Position numbers and translations under genes: made by a program. Of a stretch of DNA of 13,667 bases, positions 1-7,824 are shown one piece after another; positions within the stretch are counted from its first letter, which is position 1; the number at the start of each line of letters is the position of its first letter. The notes under the pieces are model-generated. The model was not told where the DNA came from, did not search any database, and saw nothing but the letters and a program-made list of their open reading frames with translations. Origin of the DNA: an uncultured Treponema sp. (GTDB lineage: Bacteria > Spirochaetota > Spirochaetia > Treponematales > Treponemataceae); the NCBI GenBank assembly GCA_937915735.1, contig CALGGS010000244.1:1-13667 (forward strand), read 5' to 3'.

Positions 1-10
1 TCTTTTTCAT
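1..10 (-). CDS. 5' end of a further gene (first codons only)
   Basis: An ATG at 10-8 followed by AAA AAG reads Met-Lys-Lys before the window ends. An AAGGAG ribosome binding site sits at 25-20, nine bases upstream, which is ideal spacing. The lysine-rich opening matches the signal-peptide starts of the neighbouring exported genes, but too little is visible to say what it encodes. It lies 47 bases downstream of the ankyrin gene on the same strand with no terminator between them, so the gene series probably continues past the window. Confidence 0.6.
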
Positions 11-19
11 TGACTTTTT

Positions 20-25
20 CTCCTT
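20..25 (-). promoter_or_regulatory. Ribosome binding site of the gene leaving the window
   Basis: AAGGAG on the minus strand, nine bases before the ATG at 10-8. It is the main evidence that a new gene starts at the window edge. Confidence 0.6.
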
Positions 26-57
26 AAGCTAATCCCGTCTTTTTTTAATATTTCATT

Positions 58-2061
58 TTATTTCTTCATCGTTTCCTGCAGGATTTCACAGCTCTTTTTG
101 TATTTCTCACCAAGCGCCCCTCTGTATTTTTTGGCCTCACGGCTGCATATATCAAGTGCTGTATCTCCGTCCTTGTTCCTTACGTTCACATCGGCACCAT
201 GCTCAACGAGATATTTAAGTTTCTGATGCTTCGTAAGGCAATAAAAGAGGCAGTTTGCCCCATCATTATCTTTTTCATTGATGTTCGCTCCGTTTCTGAG
301 GAACATTTCAAGATATTCGGTCGTGTCGAATTCATTCTGGCAGACGAGCATAAAGGGAGTCTCCCCGCGCTTGTTTTTGCCGTTTATCGGAACCTTCTTC
401 TTTTTGAGGAACTTGAGCATTTCTTCGTCAAAGCCCTTTCCAACTACCCCCTCCAGATGATGAGGAAAGGAAACCGTATGAGGAAGGCTTCCGCGAATCA
501 TCAGGTGAATCATGTTGTCGCCGTCATTAGTCACAGTCTTGAATTTTGGCTTATATTTCATGTAAAGGTCGATTAAATCCATGCGGGCAAAGACGGCTGC
601 TTCGAGCAAAGGAGTAAGCCCGATTTTATTTCTGTAATTGACATCAGCCCCGTTTTTAAGAAGAAGAAGCGGTATCCTCAGATCCTTGCAGGAGTCAACA
701 CTAAAAAGCTCAGTCGCCCCGTCATAGTCAGCCATGTTAACCTTGGCCCCATGCTCAAGAAGATACTCAACCAGCTCGTAATTGTCCGGGTACATTGCCG
801 CACACAAAGGCCAGTGAGGATAATAGGCCGTGGCACATGGAATGTCGACCCTAGCCCCCCTTTCCACAAGCATTTTTACAAGCTCCAGGTTGCTTTTATC
901 GCAGGCACAATAGACGGGGGTAAGCCCCTTTTCAGAAGCAGCATTCACGTCAGCACCCGCAAGGATTAATTTTTTCGCAAGCTCAAACTGCTTTTCAAGA
1001 ATCGCCTCTGTCAGTGCAGAATGACCGTTGCCGTTAAGGATATCAAGACAGCGTGTCTTAGCAAGAAGCTCTGCAAGATCATAATCTTTCCTGGCTTTTA
1101 TAGCGTAAATAAGAGCCGTATCCTTGTACTCATCGATTTTTGTTACATCAATTCCTTTTTCAATAAGGAAGGCCGCTCCTGAAAGAGAAGCATAAAAAAG
1201 CGCAGTCCGATTGTCTTCGTCCACGGCGTTGATGTCAGCTCCACAGTCGAGCAAAAGCCTTGCAAACTTGAACCGGAATTCTTCGGGGAATTCTTTGGAA
1301 AACTTATTTTCCATCCCTGTATTTAGCAGGGCAGAAAGCAGTGAGAAATTCATGGTACTGAAGTAGCTGTTTCTTGGGAAACCTTTCTGCAAATCAAGAA
1401 GGCCGTTCTTTGCAGAAAATTCTATGAAATCGTAGTTCTTTTGCACAAAAGAAAGATAATCTTTAACATCTTTGACACCATTAAGATAAGAATTGCAGTA
1501 CCTTGCCACCCCTTTTGAAACTATACTGTTCGGCTCAGAAAGCGGTTCGGTCAAAAGCGGCCGGAATTCATCACAAAGTTTCTGGGCAAATTCCTGAGAA
1601 AACCAAGGCACAAACTTTAGGGCAAGCTCAATCATCCGGGGTTTTTTTGTGGAAAGAGCGAGCATCAGCGGATCCGACTTCTCATAACCTTCCCCGATAT
1701 AATAATCCATCCAGCCAAAAGAACTATAGAAGTTCTTGAGCAGATAACTGACTACATCATAATTCTCAAGCGCAACGTACTTTTCAAGGATTGTCGGCCC
1801 TTCATCTTTATTAGTGCGCTGGTTAAGGAAATAACACAGATATCTGGAAGAATAGAAACCGTCAAAATCATAATCTTCTGAAAAGTTCATGTAAGCAAAT
1901 TCTTCGAGTTTTTGAGGAAGCTCAGGATCGCATTTTAAGACCTCTTCCTCTAAATCCCAGATAGACCAGGCATCCTTTCCGTTATAAAAAAAAATAGGCT
2001 CGGAAAAAACAGGAGTCACAAGGCAAAAAATCAATGCAAATGTCAAAAGAATATTTTTCAT
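58..2061 (-). CDS. Exported ankyrin-repeat protein
   Basis: A 667-residue protein. Residues 1-20 form a Sec signal peptide (Lys-Asn, a hydrophobic core, then VFS before Glu-Pro), so the mature protein is probably periplasmic or surface-associated. Residues of about 262-645 carry roughly ten ankyrin repeats, with recognisable units such as LLLDCGADINAVDEDNRTAL, LILAGADVNAASEKGLTPVY, LLLKNGADVNYRNKIGLTPL and LVEHGADVNVRNKDGDTALD. Residues of about 21-260 lack clear repeats and contain an aromatic-rich acidic region. Ankyrin repeats mediate protein-protein contacts; the partner here is unknown. The ATG at 2061-2059 follows an AAGGAG placed right after the stop codon of the upstream gene, which suggests co-transcription. 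It ends in a lysine-rich helix. The ankyrin call is secure; the function is not. Confidence 0.9.
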   Translation of the reverse strand: MKNILLTFALIFCLVTPVFSEPIFFYNGKDAWSIWDLEEEVLKCDPELPQKLEEFAYMNFSEDYDFDGFYSSRYLCYFLNQRTNKDEGPTILEKYVALENYDVVSYLLKNFYSSFGWMDYYIGEGYEKSDPLMLALSTKKPRMIELALKFVPWFSQEFAQKLCDEFRPLLTEPLSEPNSIVSKGVARYCNSYLNGVKDVKDYLSFVQKNYDFIEFSAKNGLLDLQKGFPRNSYFSTMNFSLLSALLNTGMENKFSKEFPEEFRFKFARLLLDCGADINAVDEDNRTALFYASLSGAAFLIEKGIDVTKIDEYKDTALIYAIKARKDYDLAELLAKTRCLDILNGNGHSALTEAILEKQFELAKKLILAGADVNAASEKGLTPVYCACDKSNLELVKMLVERGARVDIPCATAYYPHWPLCAAMYPDNYELVEYLLEHGAKVNMADYDGATELFSVDSCKDLRIPLLLLKNGADVNYRNKIGLTPLLEAAVFARMDLIDLYMKYKPKFKTVTNDGDNMIHLMIRGSLPHTVSFPHHLEGVVGKGFDEEMLKFLKKKKVPINGKNKRGETPFMLVCQNEFDTTEYLEMFLRNGANINEKDNDGANCLFYCLTKHQKLKYLVEHGADVNVRNKDGDTALDICSREAKKYRGALGEKYKKSCEILQETMKK

Positions 2062-2078
2062 TTATAATCTTTCTCCTT

Positions 2079-3155
2079 TTACTCTGTTTTGACAAATTTA
2101 TTTCCGTCAAATACAAAATTGATTTTTCCGTCGAGAGATGATTCAAGTGACAGGCTTTCATCAAGGAATCTTGTGTAGTAAATTTCAAAAACATTTGAAT
2201 GGGAATAAAATCTAACATAAGTGAAATTTGGGCCTGGATTGTTTATAGTTTCTTTTAAGCTCTTGATGCTAGTAAAAATTGGATTATCTTCTGCGTCAAT
2301 AAGAGACTTACCATCAAAAATGTAAAAATGTGTTATGAGCGAAGAAACATCTTCTTTTTCCCATTCAATGACAGCAGCTCCAGCCGGCATCAAAAATATG
2401 CTGTAGTTTTTGTTTAAGCCCCTGTAGCCAAAAGGATAAATGGCATTGTGCAGGTGTTCTGGAATTGTCGTCCATTTTGGGCTGTCGTCATCAAAATCTG
2501 TAGTCGTGTAGGCCTGGCATCGACCAAGCGCGTCTTTTCGTGCCTTTTTGGAATTGGCTCTATAAATCTCAGCAAAGAGGTTTCCCCTCCAAGAATCATA
2601 TTTGAACTCTTTTTCCCTGTAAGAATCATAGCAGTAATTTGGATTGTCCAAAAATGTAATTTCAGAAATGCAAGTGTCGTCAAACTCACTTCCTTTGTAA
2701 ATCCCGGTGATTACGATTTTGATTTGTTTTGCGCTTATCGGACTGTCAAGAAAACTGATGCAGTTCGGGTCTGGAGTGTCGGAAAGATTACAGCTGCCCA
2801 GTTCCTGCTTTTCGGAAGCAATCTTTATGCTTTTTACCCTGTTGTTTTTTAAATAATATCCAAGGCTTCCGTAGCCGTTTCTTATTGTAATGCCGTAAAT
2901 TGTAATTTCGCCTTTGAAATCAAAAACAAACTCTGTACCGACACCTTTGCCAGCCCAGCTTTTGTAGGTATTGTCGATGAGATTTTGTGCGCCGTATTTG
3001 TCTGGATTCTTTGCATCTTCAACGAGCGTATTTGAAGCCGTAACTTTGACTGGCTTTGCGCTGTAATCATCAGCACTCGGATCCAGAGCGAACGCCCCCG
3101 AACAAATCATGCAAGCCAAAAATAATACGATGCTTTTCTTGGAAATAACTTTCAT
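2079..3155 (-). CDS. Exported NADase-type glycan-binding (discoidin-like) protein
   Basis: A 358-residue protein with a signal peptide (residues 1 to about 23, ending SGAFA). Residues of about 37-170 look like an F5/8C-type jelly roll as found in 'NADase-type glycan-binding domain' proteins: AQNLIDNTYKSWAGKG, then TEFVFDFKGEITIYGITIRN, NGYGSLGYYLKNNRVKSIKI, and finally DDTCISEITF. The family is thought to bind carbohydrate; no NADase catalytic part is visible here. Residues of about 175-358 are a second region I do not recognise, with several aromatic and acidic stretches. Four cysteines in residues 122-175 could form disulphides after export. The ATG overlaps the upstream stop by four bases (ATGA at 3155-3152) and a GGAGG lies just upstream, so translation is coupled to the LPP20 lipoprotein gene. 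Confidence 0.75.
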   Translation of the reverse strand: MKVISKKSIVLFLACMICSGAFALDPSADDYSAKPVKVTASNTLVEDAKNPDKYGAQNLIDNTYKSWAGKGVGTEFVFDFKGEITIYGITIRNGYGSLGYYLKNNRVKSIKIASEKQELGSCNLSDTPDPNCISFLDSPISAKQIKIVITGIYKGSEFDDTCISEITFLDNPNYCYDSYREKEFKYDSWRGNLFAEIYRANSKKARKDALGRCQAYTTTDFDDDSPKWTTIPEHLHNAIYPFGYRGLNKNYSIFLMPAGAAVIEWEKEDVSSLITHFYIFDGKSLIDAEDNPIFTSIKSLKETINNPGPNFTYVRFYSHSNVFEIYYTRFLDESLSLESSLDGKINFVFDGNKFVKTE

Positions 3156-4399
3156 TTTTCCTCCAGAATTTTTTCCGCCTTGCTTCGGTCCAGCCTTACC
3201 ACAACATAAGCCGTGCCTGTCTTTTCATCGTAAAAACTTTCAGCCACTTCATAGGGAATCTGCATCAAAGAAAAAGTTTCTGCGGCCCGGAAGAATCTGG
3301 ATTCGGCTTTTGTTTTACCGTCTGCTTCCTGTATCATCGTTTTTTCTGCCTCAGACTTGGAGAGAATTTTCTGAACGAGGCTGGATTTTATCTGTGATAC
3401 TGCGGTAAGCTCGGCGATTCTGAGGGCGGTCTCCTTGTCGGCATGGGATTTTCTTGCCGAGCCGTAAAGGAAATCACTGTCGTTGGGGATGAAGTCCGCA
3501 TACCATTCAGGCGGATTCTCTTTTTGGGGAACCTGAGTTTTCCCGCTTGCTTTTGTGAGCGTCTTTTTGATTTTCGAGTCCCCTGATTTTTCTTTTGAAA
3601 TCTGGCTTAAATTCTCACTTCCGCGGACTCCTGAAAAGTCAATTCTTTCTTCTTCCCCGCTCTGAGTGCTTCCGTAATTTTTCGTGATTGTCTGAACCTG
3701 AATCGTACCGTCAGCTTTTACTTTTCCGTAAGATTCGCATGTGCTTGAGACGATCATGTCGCTCATATTCTTAACGCCGGAGCGAACGGTCATGTCAAAG
3801 CCAGAATGAAATCTTCCGTCAGACGAGACAATAACGGGCCATGTTTCAAAATCGTCTTCCTCTTTTTCCTCGTATTCCCAGAGATAAAGGCCCTTTTCGA
3901 TTCTGATCTTCTGCTTTCGCTCAGTTCCGTTATCGGTCAGGATAAAGTCGCCGTCAAAATCTTCTGATGCCCGGTCGCTCTCTTTTGTAAGAAGAAGCCT
4001 TCCGTTAATGGTGATTTTTGAAATCTGAGAGTTTTCCTCATAATATCCCTGAAAGAAAAAATCGCCGTTCTTTTTGTAAATTCCCGTGATTGAGGGATTC
4101 TGTGGGCTTGTGACTTCCCCGGTCGGTGAGATTGAAATCAGAATCCTTGTCTCAGGCTCGACGAAAGTTCCCCCCTGCATGAGAACTGCGTTTCCATAAG
4201 ACTTTTTGAGGATGTTCTGATACGCGTCCATACCGTAGGCCTTGTACATCGCCGTAACTTCAATGCAATCGACATAGCGCTCAAAATCGTAGGAATAAAT
4301 GCCGTCTGGCGGAAAAACTGTTTTCGGAACTGAGGCGCAGGAAAACAAGGCTAAAGCGAAGGCTAGAAACAGTGCTTTAATGTAGAAGTCTCTTTTCAT
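3152..4399 (-). CDS. LPP20-family lipoprotein
   Basis: A 415-residue protein. The first 20 residues are a lipoprotein signal with a relaxed lipobox LFS-C, giving lipidated Cys21. Residues of about 297-412 match the LPP20-type pattern: a PPEWYADFIP opening, FLYGSARKSHADKETALRIA (a short glycine motif followed by an alanine-rich helix), a second helix with charged and aromatic residues, and a closing strand GTAYVVVRLDRSKAEKIL. Residues of about 30-240 are a beta-rich region with acidic and aromatic repeats that I cannot assign. Residues 260-296 are a lysine/serine-rich linker. It is probably anchored to the membrane in the periplasm or outer membrane. The start has an AGAGGA ribosome binding site. 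It lies 16 bases after another LPP20-like gene and overlaps the next gene by ATGA. Its function is unknown; LPP20-type proteins are generally envelope lipoproteins. Confidence 0.8.
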   Translation of the reverse strand: MKRDFYIKALFLAFALALFSCASVPKTVFPPDGIYSYDFERYVDCIEVTAMYKAYGMDAYQNILKKSYGNAVLMQGGTFVEPETRILISISPTGEVTSPQNPSITGIYKKNGDFFFQGYYEENSQISKITINGRLLLTKESDRASEDFDGDFILTDNGTERKQKIRIEKGLYLWEYEEKEEDDFETWPVIVSSDGRFHSGFDMTVRSGVKNMSDMIVSSTCESYGKVKADGTIQVQTITKNYGSTQSGEEERIDFSGVRGSENLSQISKEKSGDSKIKKTLTKASGKTQVPQKENPPEWYADFIPNDSDFLYGSARKSHADKETALRIAELTAVSQIKSSLVQKILSKSEAEKTMIQEADGKTKAESRFFRAAETFSLMQIPYEVAESFYDEKTGTAYVVVRLDRSKAEKILEEK

Positions 4400-4415
4400 T
4401 TTTCCTCTTTAAAAA

Positions 4416-5360
4416 TTACAATAACTGGTAAACAAAAATACTTCCGATTACCTGCTTGGATTTTGACTCCCTGATAAAAAACTGCGGGTTGTATTCGCTA
4501 ATGGTGCCTTCTTCAATCTCAAAAACGATATTACGCCAGCGGTTTTTCGTGTCTTTATCGATTTTTGATTTATAGTCCTGTCCTTTGTATGAAAGCACTA
4601 TTTCATCGTTGTCGTATAGGGCATCAATTCTGATTACAATCAGGGTTTTGCGGCCTTTTACGGTATTCTTAAGATTGAACTGAAAAAGGGTGTCTGTAAG
4701 ATTGTAAGTAGTATCATGAATTAAAACTCCGTCCGGATAATAAAATGCCTGCTTTGTCTTTGAATATTTGCTTATTTTGTTTCCGTTTTCATCTTCTTTT
4801 GTGGTAAGGGAGACTTTGTGGGATTCCAAGGCTTCTTCTGACGCAAAATTAATTTTGTCAACGAGGGTCATGCGTTCTGAATCATAGCTGATTATGCGGG
4901 AGCCTATATTAGAATTCTCTGAAAGATTTTTTTTCGAATCCGTCGATAAAGCTGCTGAAGTTACCTTTGGCTTTTCTTTTTTGACTACAACCTGAACCTG
5001 AACATAAGCCCCGCCGTTTTCAAGGGAATAATCATAGCTCCAGCCGTACAGTTCATGCTTTCCTTTGAGTGCATCATTTTCTTTGTGGGCCTTAAAATAT
5101 GAATCGAGTTTTTCCGAAGCGGCTTTTTCAGCTTTTGAGCGGGCTTCTTCAAGTGACTGGATTTCATCTGTAACACGAACATGCGCGCAGGCAGAAAATG
5201 TCCTGTCGATAAAATCAGCATATACGCCTTCGGAATTCTTGCGCCTGATTTCCATTTCGCTCACCAGCACTTCCTCCGTATACCAGGAAGGCTTTCCGTC
5301 CGCAAAGATATTCGCACACAAAGATGCGAGCAATGTGATTACTGCAATTGTTTTTTTCAT
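4416..5360 (-). CDS. Exported protein with LPP20-like N-terminal region
   Basis: A 314-residue protein with a signal peptide at residues 1-20 (ending NIFA before DGK) and no lipobox cysteine at the cleavage point, so it is probably soluble in the periplasm. Residues 23-126 follow the same order of motifs as the LPP20 domain of the next gene: KPSWYTEE, then an alanine-rich helix EEARSKAEKAASEKL, then a strand GAYVQVQVVV. Residues of about 127-150 are a serine/lysine-rich linker. Residues of about 155-314 look like a beta-sandwich with alternating hydrophobic strands (KTLIVIRIDALYD, NIVFEIEEG); I do not recognise that part. Its ATG shares four bases with the upstream stop (ATGA at 5360-5357) and its ribosome binding site (GAGCAG) is weak, so it may depend on coupling with the upstream gene. 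Confidence 0.65.
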   Translation of the reverse strand: MKKTIAVITLLASLCANIFADGKPSWYTEEVLVSEMEIRRKNSEGVYADFIDRTFSACAHVRVTDEIQSLEEARSKAEKAASEKLDSYFKAHKENDALKGKHELYGWSYDYSLENGGAYVQVQVVVKKEKPKVTSAALSTDSKKNLSENSNIGSRIISYDSERMTLVDKINFASEEALESHKVSLTTKEDENGNKISKYSKTKQAFYYPDGVLIHDTTYNLTDTLFQFNLKNTVKGRKTLIVIRIDALYDNDEIVLSYKGQDYKSKIDKDTKNRWRNIVFEIEEGTISEYNPQFFIRESKSKQVIGSIFVYQLL

Positions 5361-6103
5361 TTTTCTGCTCCCATATATTTTTTAGCGGCCTGTTCCGATT
5401 TAAAGTTCTTTTTTTTCTTCAAAATCGAATCTGAAAGCCGGTTTTCTTCTATAAAATCCCTGGCGTCTAAAAGAAAGGCCAGGCAGACTATAAGTCCCGT
5501 CTGATCGATTTTTCCGTAAATATCGGTGCAGGCATTTGCATCCGTCCTGTAAACAAAAAATCCATCATCTTTTTTAACGAATCCAATGAGGTTTGGAAAA
5601 CAAAAGAAAGAGTTCACTGTAAGTTTCCTCAGTAAATCCACATTCAGGGTTTGGCTGATTGAATTTACGAGAGGAAGCATTTCGTGCTCAAAAAAGTTTC
5701 TGGAATATGTTTTCTTCAGAAAATATTCTTTTGACTCTATTTCCCGAGAAGACCAGCTTTTCCATTCTGTTGTTTCACCATTCTTATTAAGAAGTTTTGA
5801 AAGGGATGCGGGGATTTTAACATTCTTTTTAATATCGCTGCAACAATGCTCAACGAGATTCAGAAATTCTTCCTTTGAATATCTGTCGAAAAAATCGCCC
5901 TCAATATAAAAATCATCGAAATGAAAATCCAGATTGATTGAGTCGTCGTGCACATGCTCAAAGCTCAAATGCCAGCAGTCATCTTCTTTTTTGATGGAAA
6001 AATCCGTGTCAAAAATGCCTTCCCGGTCGCCTGTCCGAATATGCGGGAAGTGGATGAAACTCGGATCATTCGCATTCATTCTGCAATAAATTCCGTCTGC
6101 CAT
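5357..6103 (-). CDS. Cytoplasmic protein of unknown function
   Basis: A 248-residue protein with no signal peptide or membrane segment. The N-terminal part is rich in Asp, Phe and His (about residues 40-75, including HLSFEHVHDDS and a run of DFHFDDFYIEGDFF), which suggests a beta-sheet surface with a possible metal-binding character, though no known motif is present. Residues 120-200 mix helix and strand, with the hydrophobic stretch FFCFPNLIGFV. The C-terminus is lysine-rich. It has no strong ribosome binding site and starts ten bases before the upstream stop is cleared, so it probably relies on readthrough of ribosomes from the small membrane protein gene. It overlaps the next gene by ATGA. 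Soluble orphan proteins of this size include immunity proteins, but no toxin partner is seen, so that remains a guess. Confidence 0.75.
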   Translation of the reverse strand: MADGIYCRMNANDPSFIHFPHIRTGDREGIFDTDFSIKKEDDCWHLSFEHVHDDSINLDFHFDDFYIEGDFFDRYSKEEFLNLVEHCCSDIKKNVKIPASLSKLLNKNGETTEWKSWSSREIESKEYFLKKTYSRNFFEHEMLPLVNSISQTLNVDLLRKLTVNSFFCFPNLIGFVKKDDGFFVYRTDANACTDIYGKIDQTGLIVCLAFLLDARDFIEENRLSDSILKKKKNFKSEQAAKKYMGAEK

Positions 6104-6112
6104 TGTTCTTAA

Positions 6113-6400
6113 TCACCCCACGGACAAAATTATAGCGTAATACAATAAAAATTCCAGCAAAGCATCCAAAATCAGGAATATTATGTTCCATCTACGGGTG
6201 CGGCCCTCGCCGATAACAGAAGCAATTATGTCAAAAATCATAACCACAGGATTCAGGACAAGAGACAAAAGTGCGAGCAGGAAAAAAAGTGAATTACTGG
6301 AATTTACGGGAGTGGCAAGGCAGCCCAAAGCCGCAATCATAAAAAAGGCAGAGAAGATTCCGTTTGACTTTGTAAAAAATTTTGCCATTTTTTCTTTCAT
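6113..6400 (-). CDS. Small three-helix inner-membrane protein
   Basis: A 95-residue protein with three hydrophobic segments: about residues 14-32 (GIFSAFFMIAALGCLATPV), 36-62 (including FFLLALLSLVLNPVVMIFDI) and 72-94 (IIFLILDALLEFLLYYAIIL). The loop before the third segment is strongly basic (GEGRTRRW), which by the positive-inside rule puts it in the cytoplasm. The start ATG at 6400 overlaps the upstream stop as ATGA; Met5 (MAKFF) is an alternative start. No family is recognised. Its position between two soluble unknowns, with close coupling on both sides, suggests it acts together with them at the membrane. Confidence 0.7.
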   Translation of the reverse strand: MKEKMAKFFTKSNGIFSAFFMIAALGCLATPVNSSNSLFFLLALLSLVLNPVVMIFDIIASVIGEGRTRRWNIIFLILDALLEFLLYYAIILSVG

Positions 6401-7164
6401 TGTTCTTCTATAAAATCAACACAGACATAATCTTCGCGTCGATTTTCTATGAAAATATGCTGCTGATTCAAAAATGAATAAAAATTGTAATTCAATGACG
6501 AATCATGATTCTTAAAAAGATTTTGCACGGATTCGGGAACATTTTCGAGATTCAACATAGTTTCGGTGAAGGTTCCGAAATCAGATTTTTTCAGAAGGAC
6601 TCTATAAAGAAATCCGAACTTTTCCCCCTTTATTGAAGAATGAACTTTTTCAAGGATTGTATTCAGGCTTTCCTTGTAATTGATCTGATAGCGACCGAAC
6701 CAGATGTTTTTTCCGTTTTTATCGCAAAAGTCCCGAAGCCAGTCTCCGAAAGCCCGGTTCTGCTCTATGTCTTCAGGTCCGCACGGTCTTGTTGGAATCT
6801 GGATATTATAGCTTTCTGAGCCGATTTCTTTCCAGATGTGAATGTTGTAAAGACTGGGATGGTCTGGTCCCGCGCACCTGTCGTGCGATGAGATTTCAGG
6901 ATAATTTTCTATTGCCAATAACTGACTAAAATCATTTTTGGGAAACAAATCAAGGCTAAGAAAATCCGAGAAATGGACTGGAGACTCATTGTCTGATTCA
7001 AATTTAATCAGGTTCTTGTATTTTTTGTACTCTTTAATTAGTTCTTTCGCAAAGCTGATTCTCTCGTTTACAGCCTCACTTGAAGTCATAACATCACAGT
7101 TCCACGGCCAGCCGTTATCATAAACTTTAAGGCCTTCAAAAATCATCGTTTTTTCGTTCTGCAT
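6397..7164 (-). CDS. Cytoplasmic protein of unknown function, paralogue of the upstream gene
   Basis: A 255-residue protein when started at the ATG at 7164 (MQNEK). The frame stays open ten codons further to a TTG at 7194, but AAAAGGAG at 7179-7172 sits seven bases from the ATG, so the shorter start is preferred. It has no signal peptide or membrane helix. Landmarks are HFSDF (64-68), NRAFGDWL (136-143), VPESVQNLF (209-217) and FYSFLNQQHIFI (228-239). The same landmarks occur in the same order in the 206-residue protein just upstream, so the two look like an old tandem duplication; this copy has about 50 extra N-terminal residues. Four cysteines are scattered. The family is not recognised. 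It ends by overlapping the small membrane protein gene (ATGA). Confidence 0.75.
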   Translation of the reverse strand: MQNEKTMIFEGLKVYDNGWPWNCDVMTSSEAVNERISFAKELIKEYKKYKNLIKFESDNESPVHFSDFLSLDLFPKNDFSQLLAIENYPEISSHDRCAGPDHPSLYNIHIWKEIGSESYNIQIPTRPCGPEDIEQNRAFGDWLRDFCDKNGKNIWFGRYQINYKESLNTILEKVHSSIKGEKFGFLYRVLLKKSDFGTFTETMLNLENVPESVQNLFKNHDSSLNYNFYSFLNQQHIFIENRREDYVCVDFIEEQ

Positions 7165-7171
7165 TTTATCG

Positions 7172-7176
7172 CTCCT
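7172..7176 (-). promoter_or_regulatory. Ribosome binding site deciding the ATG start at 7164
   Basis: AGGAG on the minus strand, seven bases before ATG 7164-7162. No comparable site precedes the TTG at 7194, which lies inside the last codons or spacer after the preceding stop. Confidence 0.7.
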
Positions 7177-7194
7177 TTTGAACCTTATTAACAA

Positions 7195-7815
7195 TCACTT
7201 CTTACTATGTAGCTCACCAAAATAGACATGCAGATATTCCGCGTCAGTTTTTTCGTCCATATAAACAGCAAAAGAAATGAACTGATTTTGTGCGAACCTG
7301 AAAGTATAGTCGTTTTCCCTTGCAGAATCGAAAGTTACGGATTCCATGAGCTTTTTGAGAATATCAGGGCATTTTGGGTTGCTCAGTAAATCGTTTTTGA
7401 AATCGTTGAAGTCTTTTTCCTCGTAAAAATTGATTCCTTTGGAAATTGAATAAGATTGAAAATCATGGCTCAGGGCGTAATCCATCACCTTTTTTAATTC
7501 GTTTACCTCCGTGAACTCATATTCAGTGTCAAACCAAGTGCGTGTTATCGAATCTTTTTCATCAGAAAGTTTCCATAAATAGGCTGCAAATGCCTTGTTC
7601 AACGCGTTGTCGCTCGCCATGCCGCCCCTATCCGGAAGGGATAAATGAATGCGATTTCCTGCGACCGGCTTAAAATAAAATCCCCAGTTTGCGGAGTCCA
7701 AAGCCCTTAAATCATTGATGCTAAACTCAGGCTCATACTTAAAATCAATATATTTTGTGACATCAATAAAATCCGAGAAGTAAACAAGCTCCGGGAAGTT
7801 CTTTTCTATATCCAT
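7195..7815 (-). CDS. Cytoplasmic protein of unknown function, paralogue of the downstream gene
   Basis: A 206-residue soluble protein with no export signal. The matching blocks with its downstream neighbour are YFSDF (12-16), NKAFAAYL (73-80), CPDILKKLM (149-157) and FRFAQNQFISFAV (172-184), with similar spacing in both proteins. The shared core seems to be an alpha/beta fold ending in two or three strands (ISFAVYMDE, YLHVYFGEL). No catalytic motif is apparent. The start ATG at 7815 has an AGGAG whose bases overlap the stop codon of the upstream gene, so the genes are probably on one transcript. A hydrolase, a binding protein or an immunity-type protein cannot be told apart from sequence alone. 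Confidence 0.75.
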   Translation of the reverse strand: MDIEKNFPELVYFSDFIDVTKYIDFKYEPEFSINDLRALDSANWGFYFKPVAGNRIHLSLPDRGGMASDNALNKAFAAYLWKLSDEKDSITRTWFDTEYEFTEVNELKKVMDYALSHDFQSYSISKGINFYEEKDFNDFKNDLLSNPKCPDILKKLMESVTFDSARENDYTFRFAQNQFISFAVYMDEKTDAEYLHVYFGELHSKK

Positions 7816-7824
7816 TTTCTGCTC

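Noticed and set aside
1270..1575. GGAATTC-type strings in the ankyrin gene as extra copies of the palindromic element
   Set aside because: Only a restriction-site-sized core is shared; neither the outer arms nor the second hairpin is present.
1503..1739. Plus-strand open frames opposite the genes
   Set aside because: All plus-strand frames lie antisense to well-supported genes, lack domain signals and ribosome binding sites, and have shadow-like composition.
6397..7194. TTG start at 7194 for the 255-residue protein
   Set aside because: A strong AAAAGGAG precedes the ATG at 7164 at ideal spacing and nothing similar precedes the TTG.
5357..7815. Polymorphic toxin immunity array
   Set aside because: The small soluble orphans fit the look of immunity genes, but no toxin, secretion tag or repeat scaffold is in the window, so the label is not supported.
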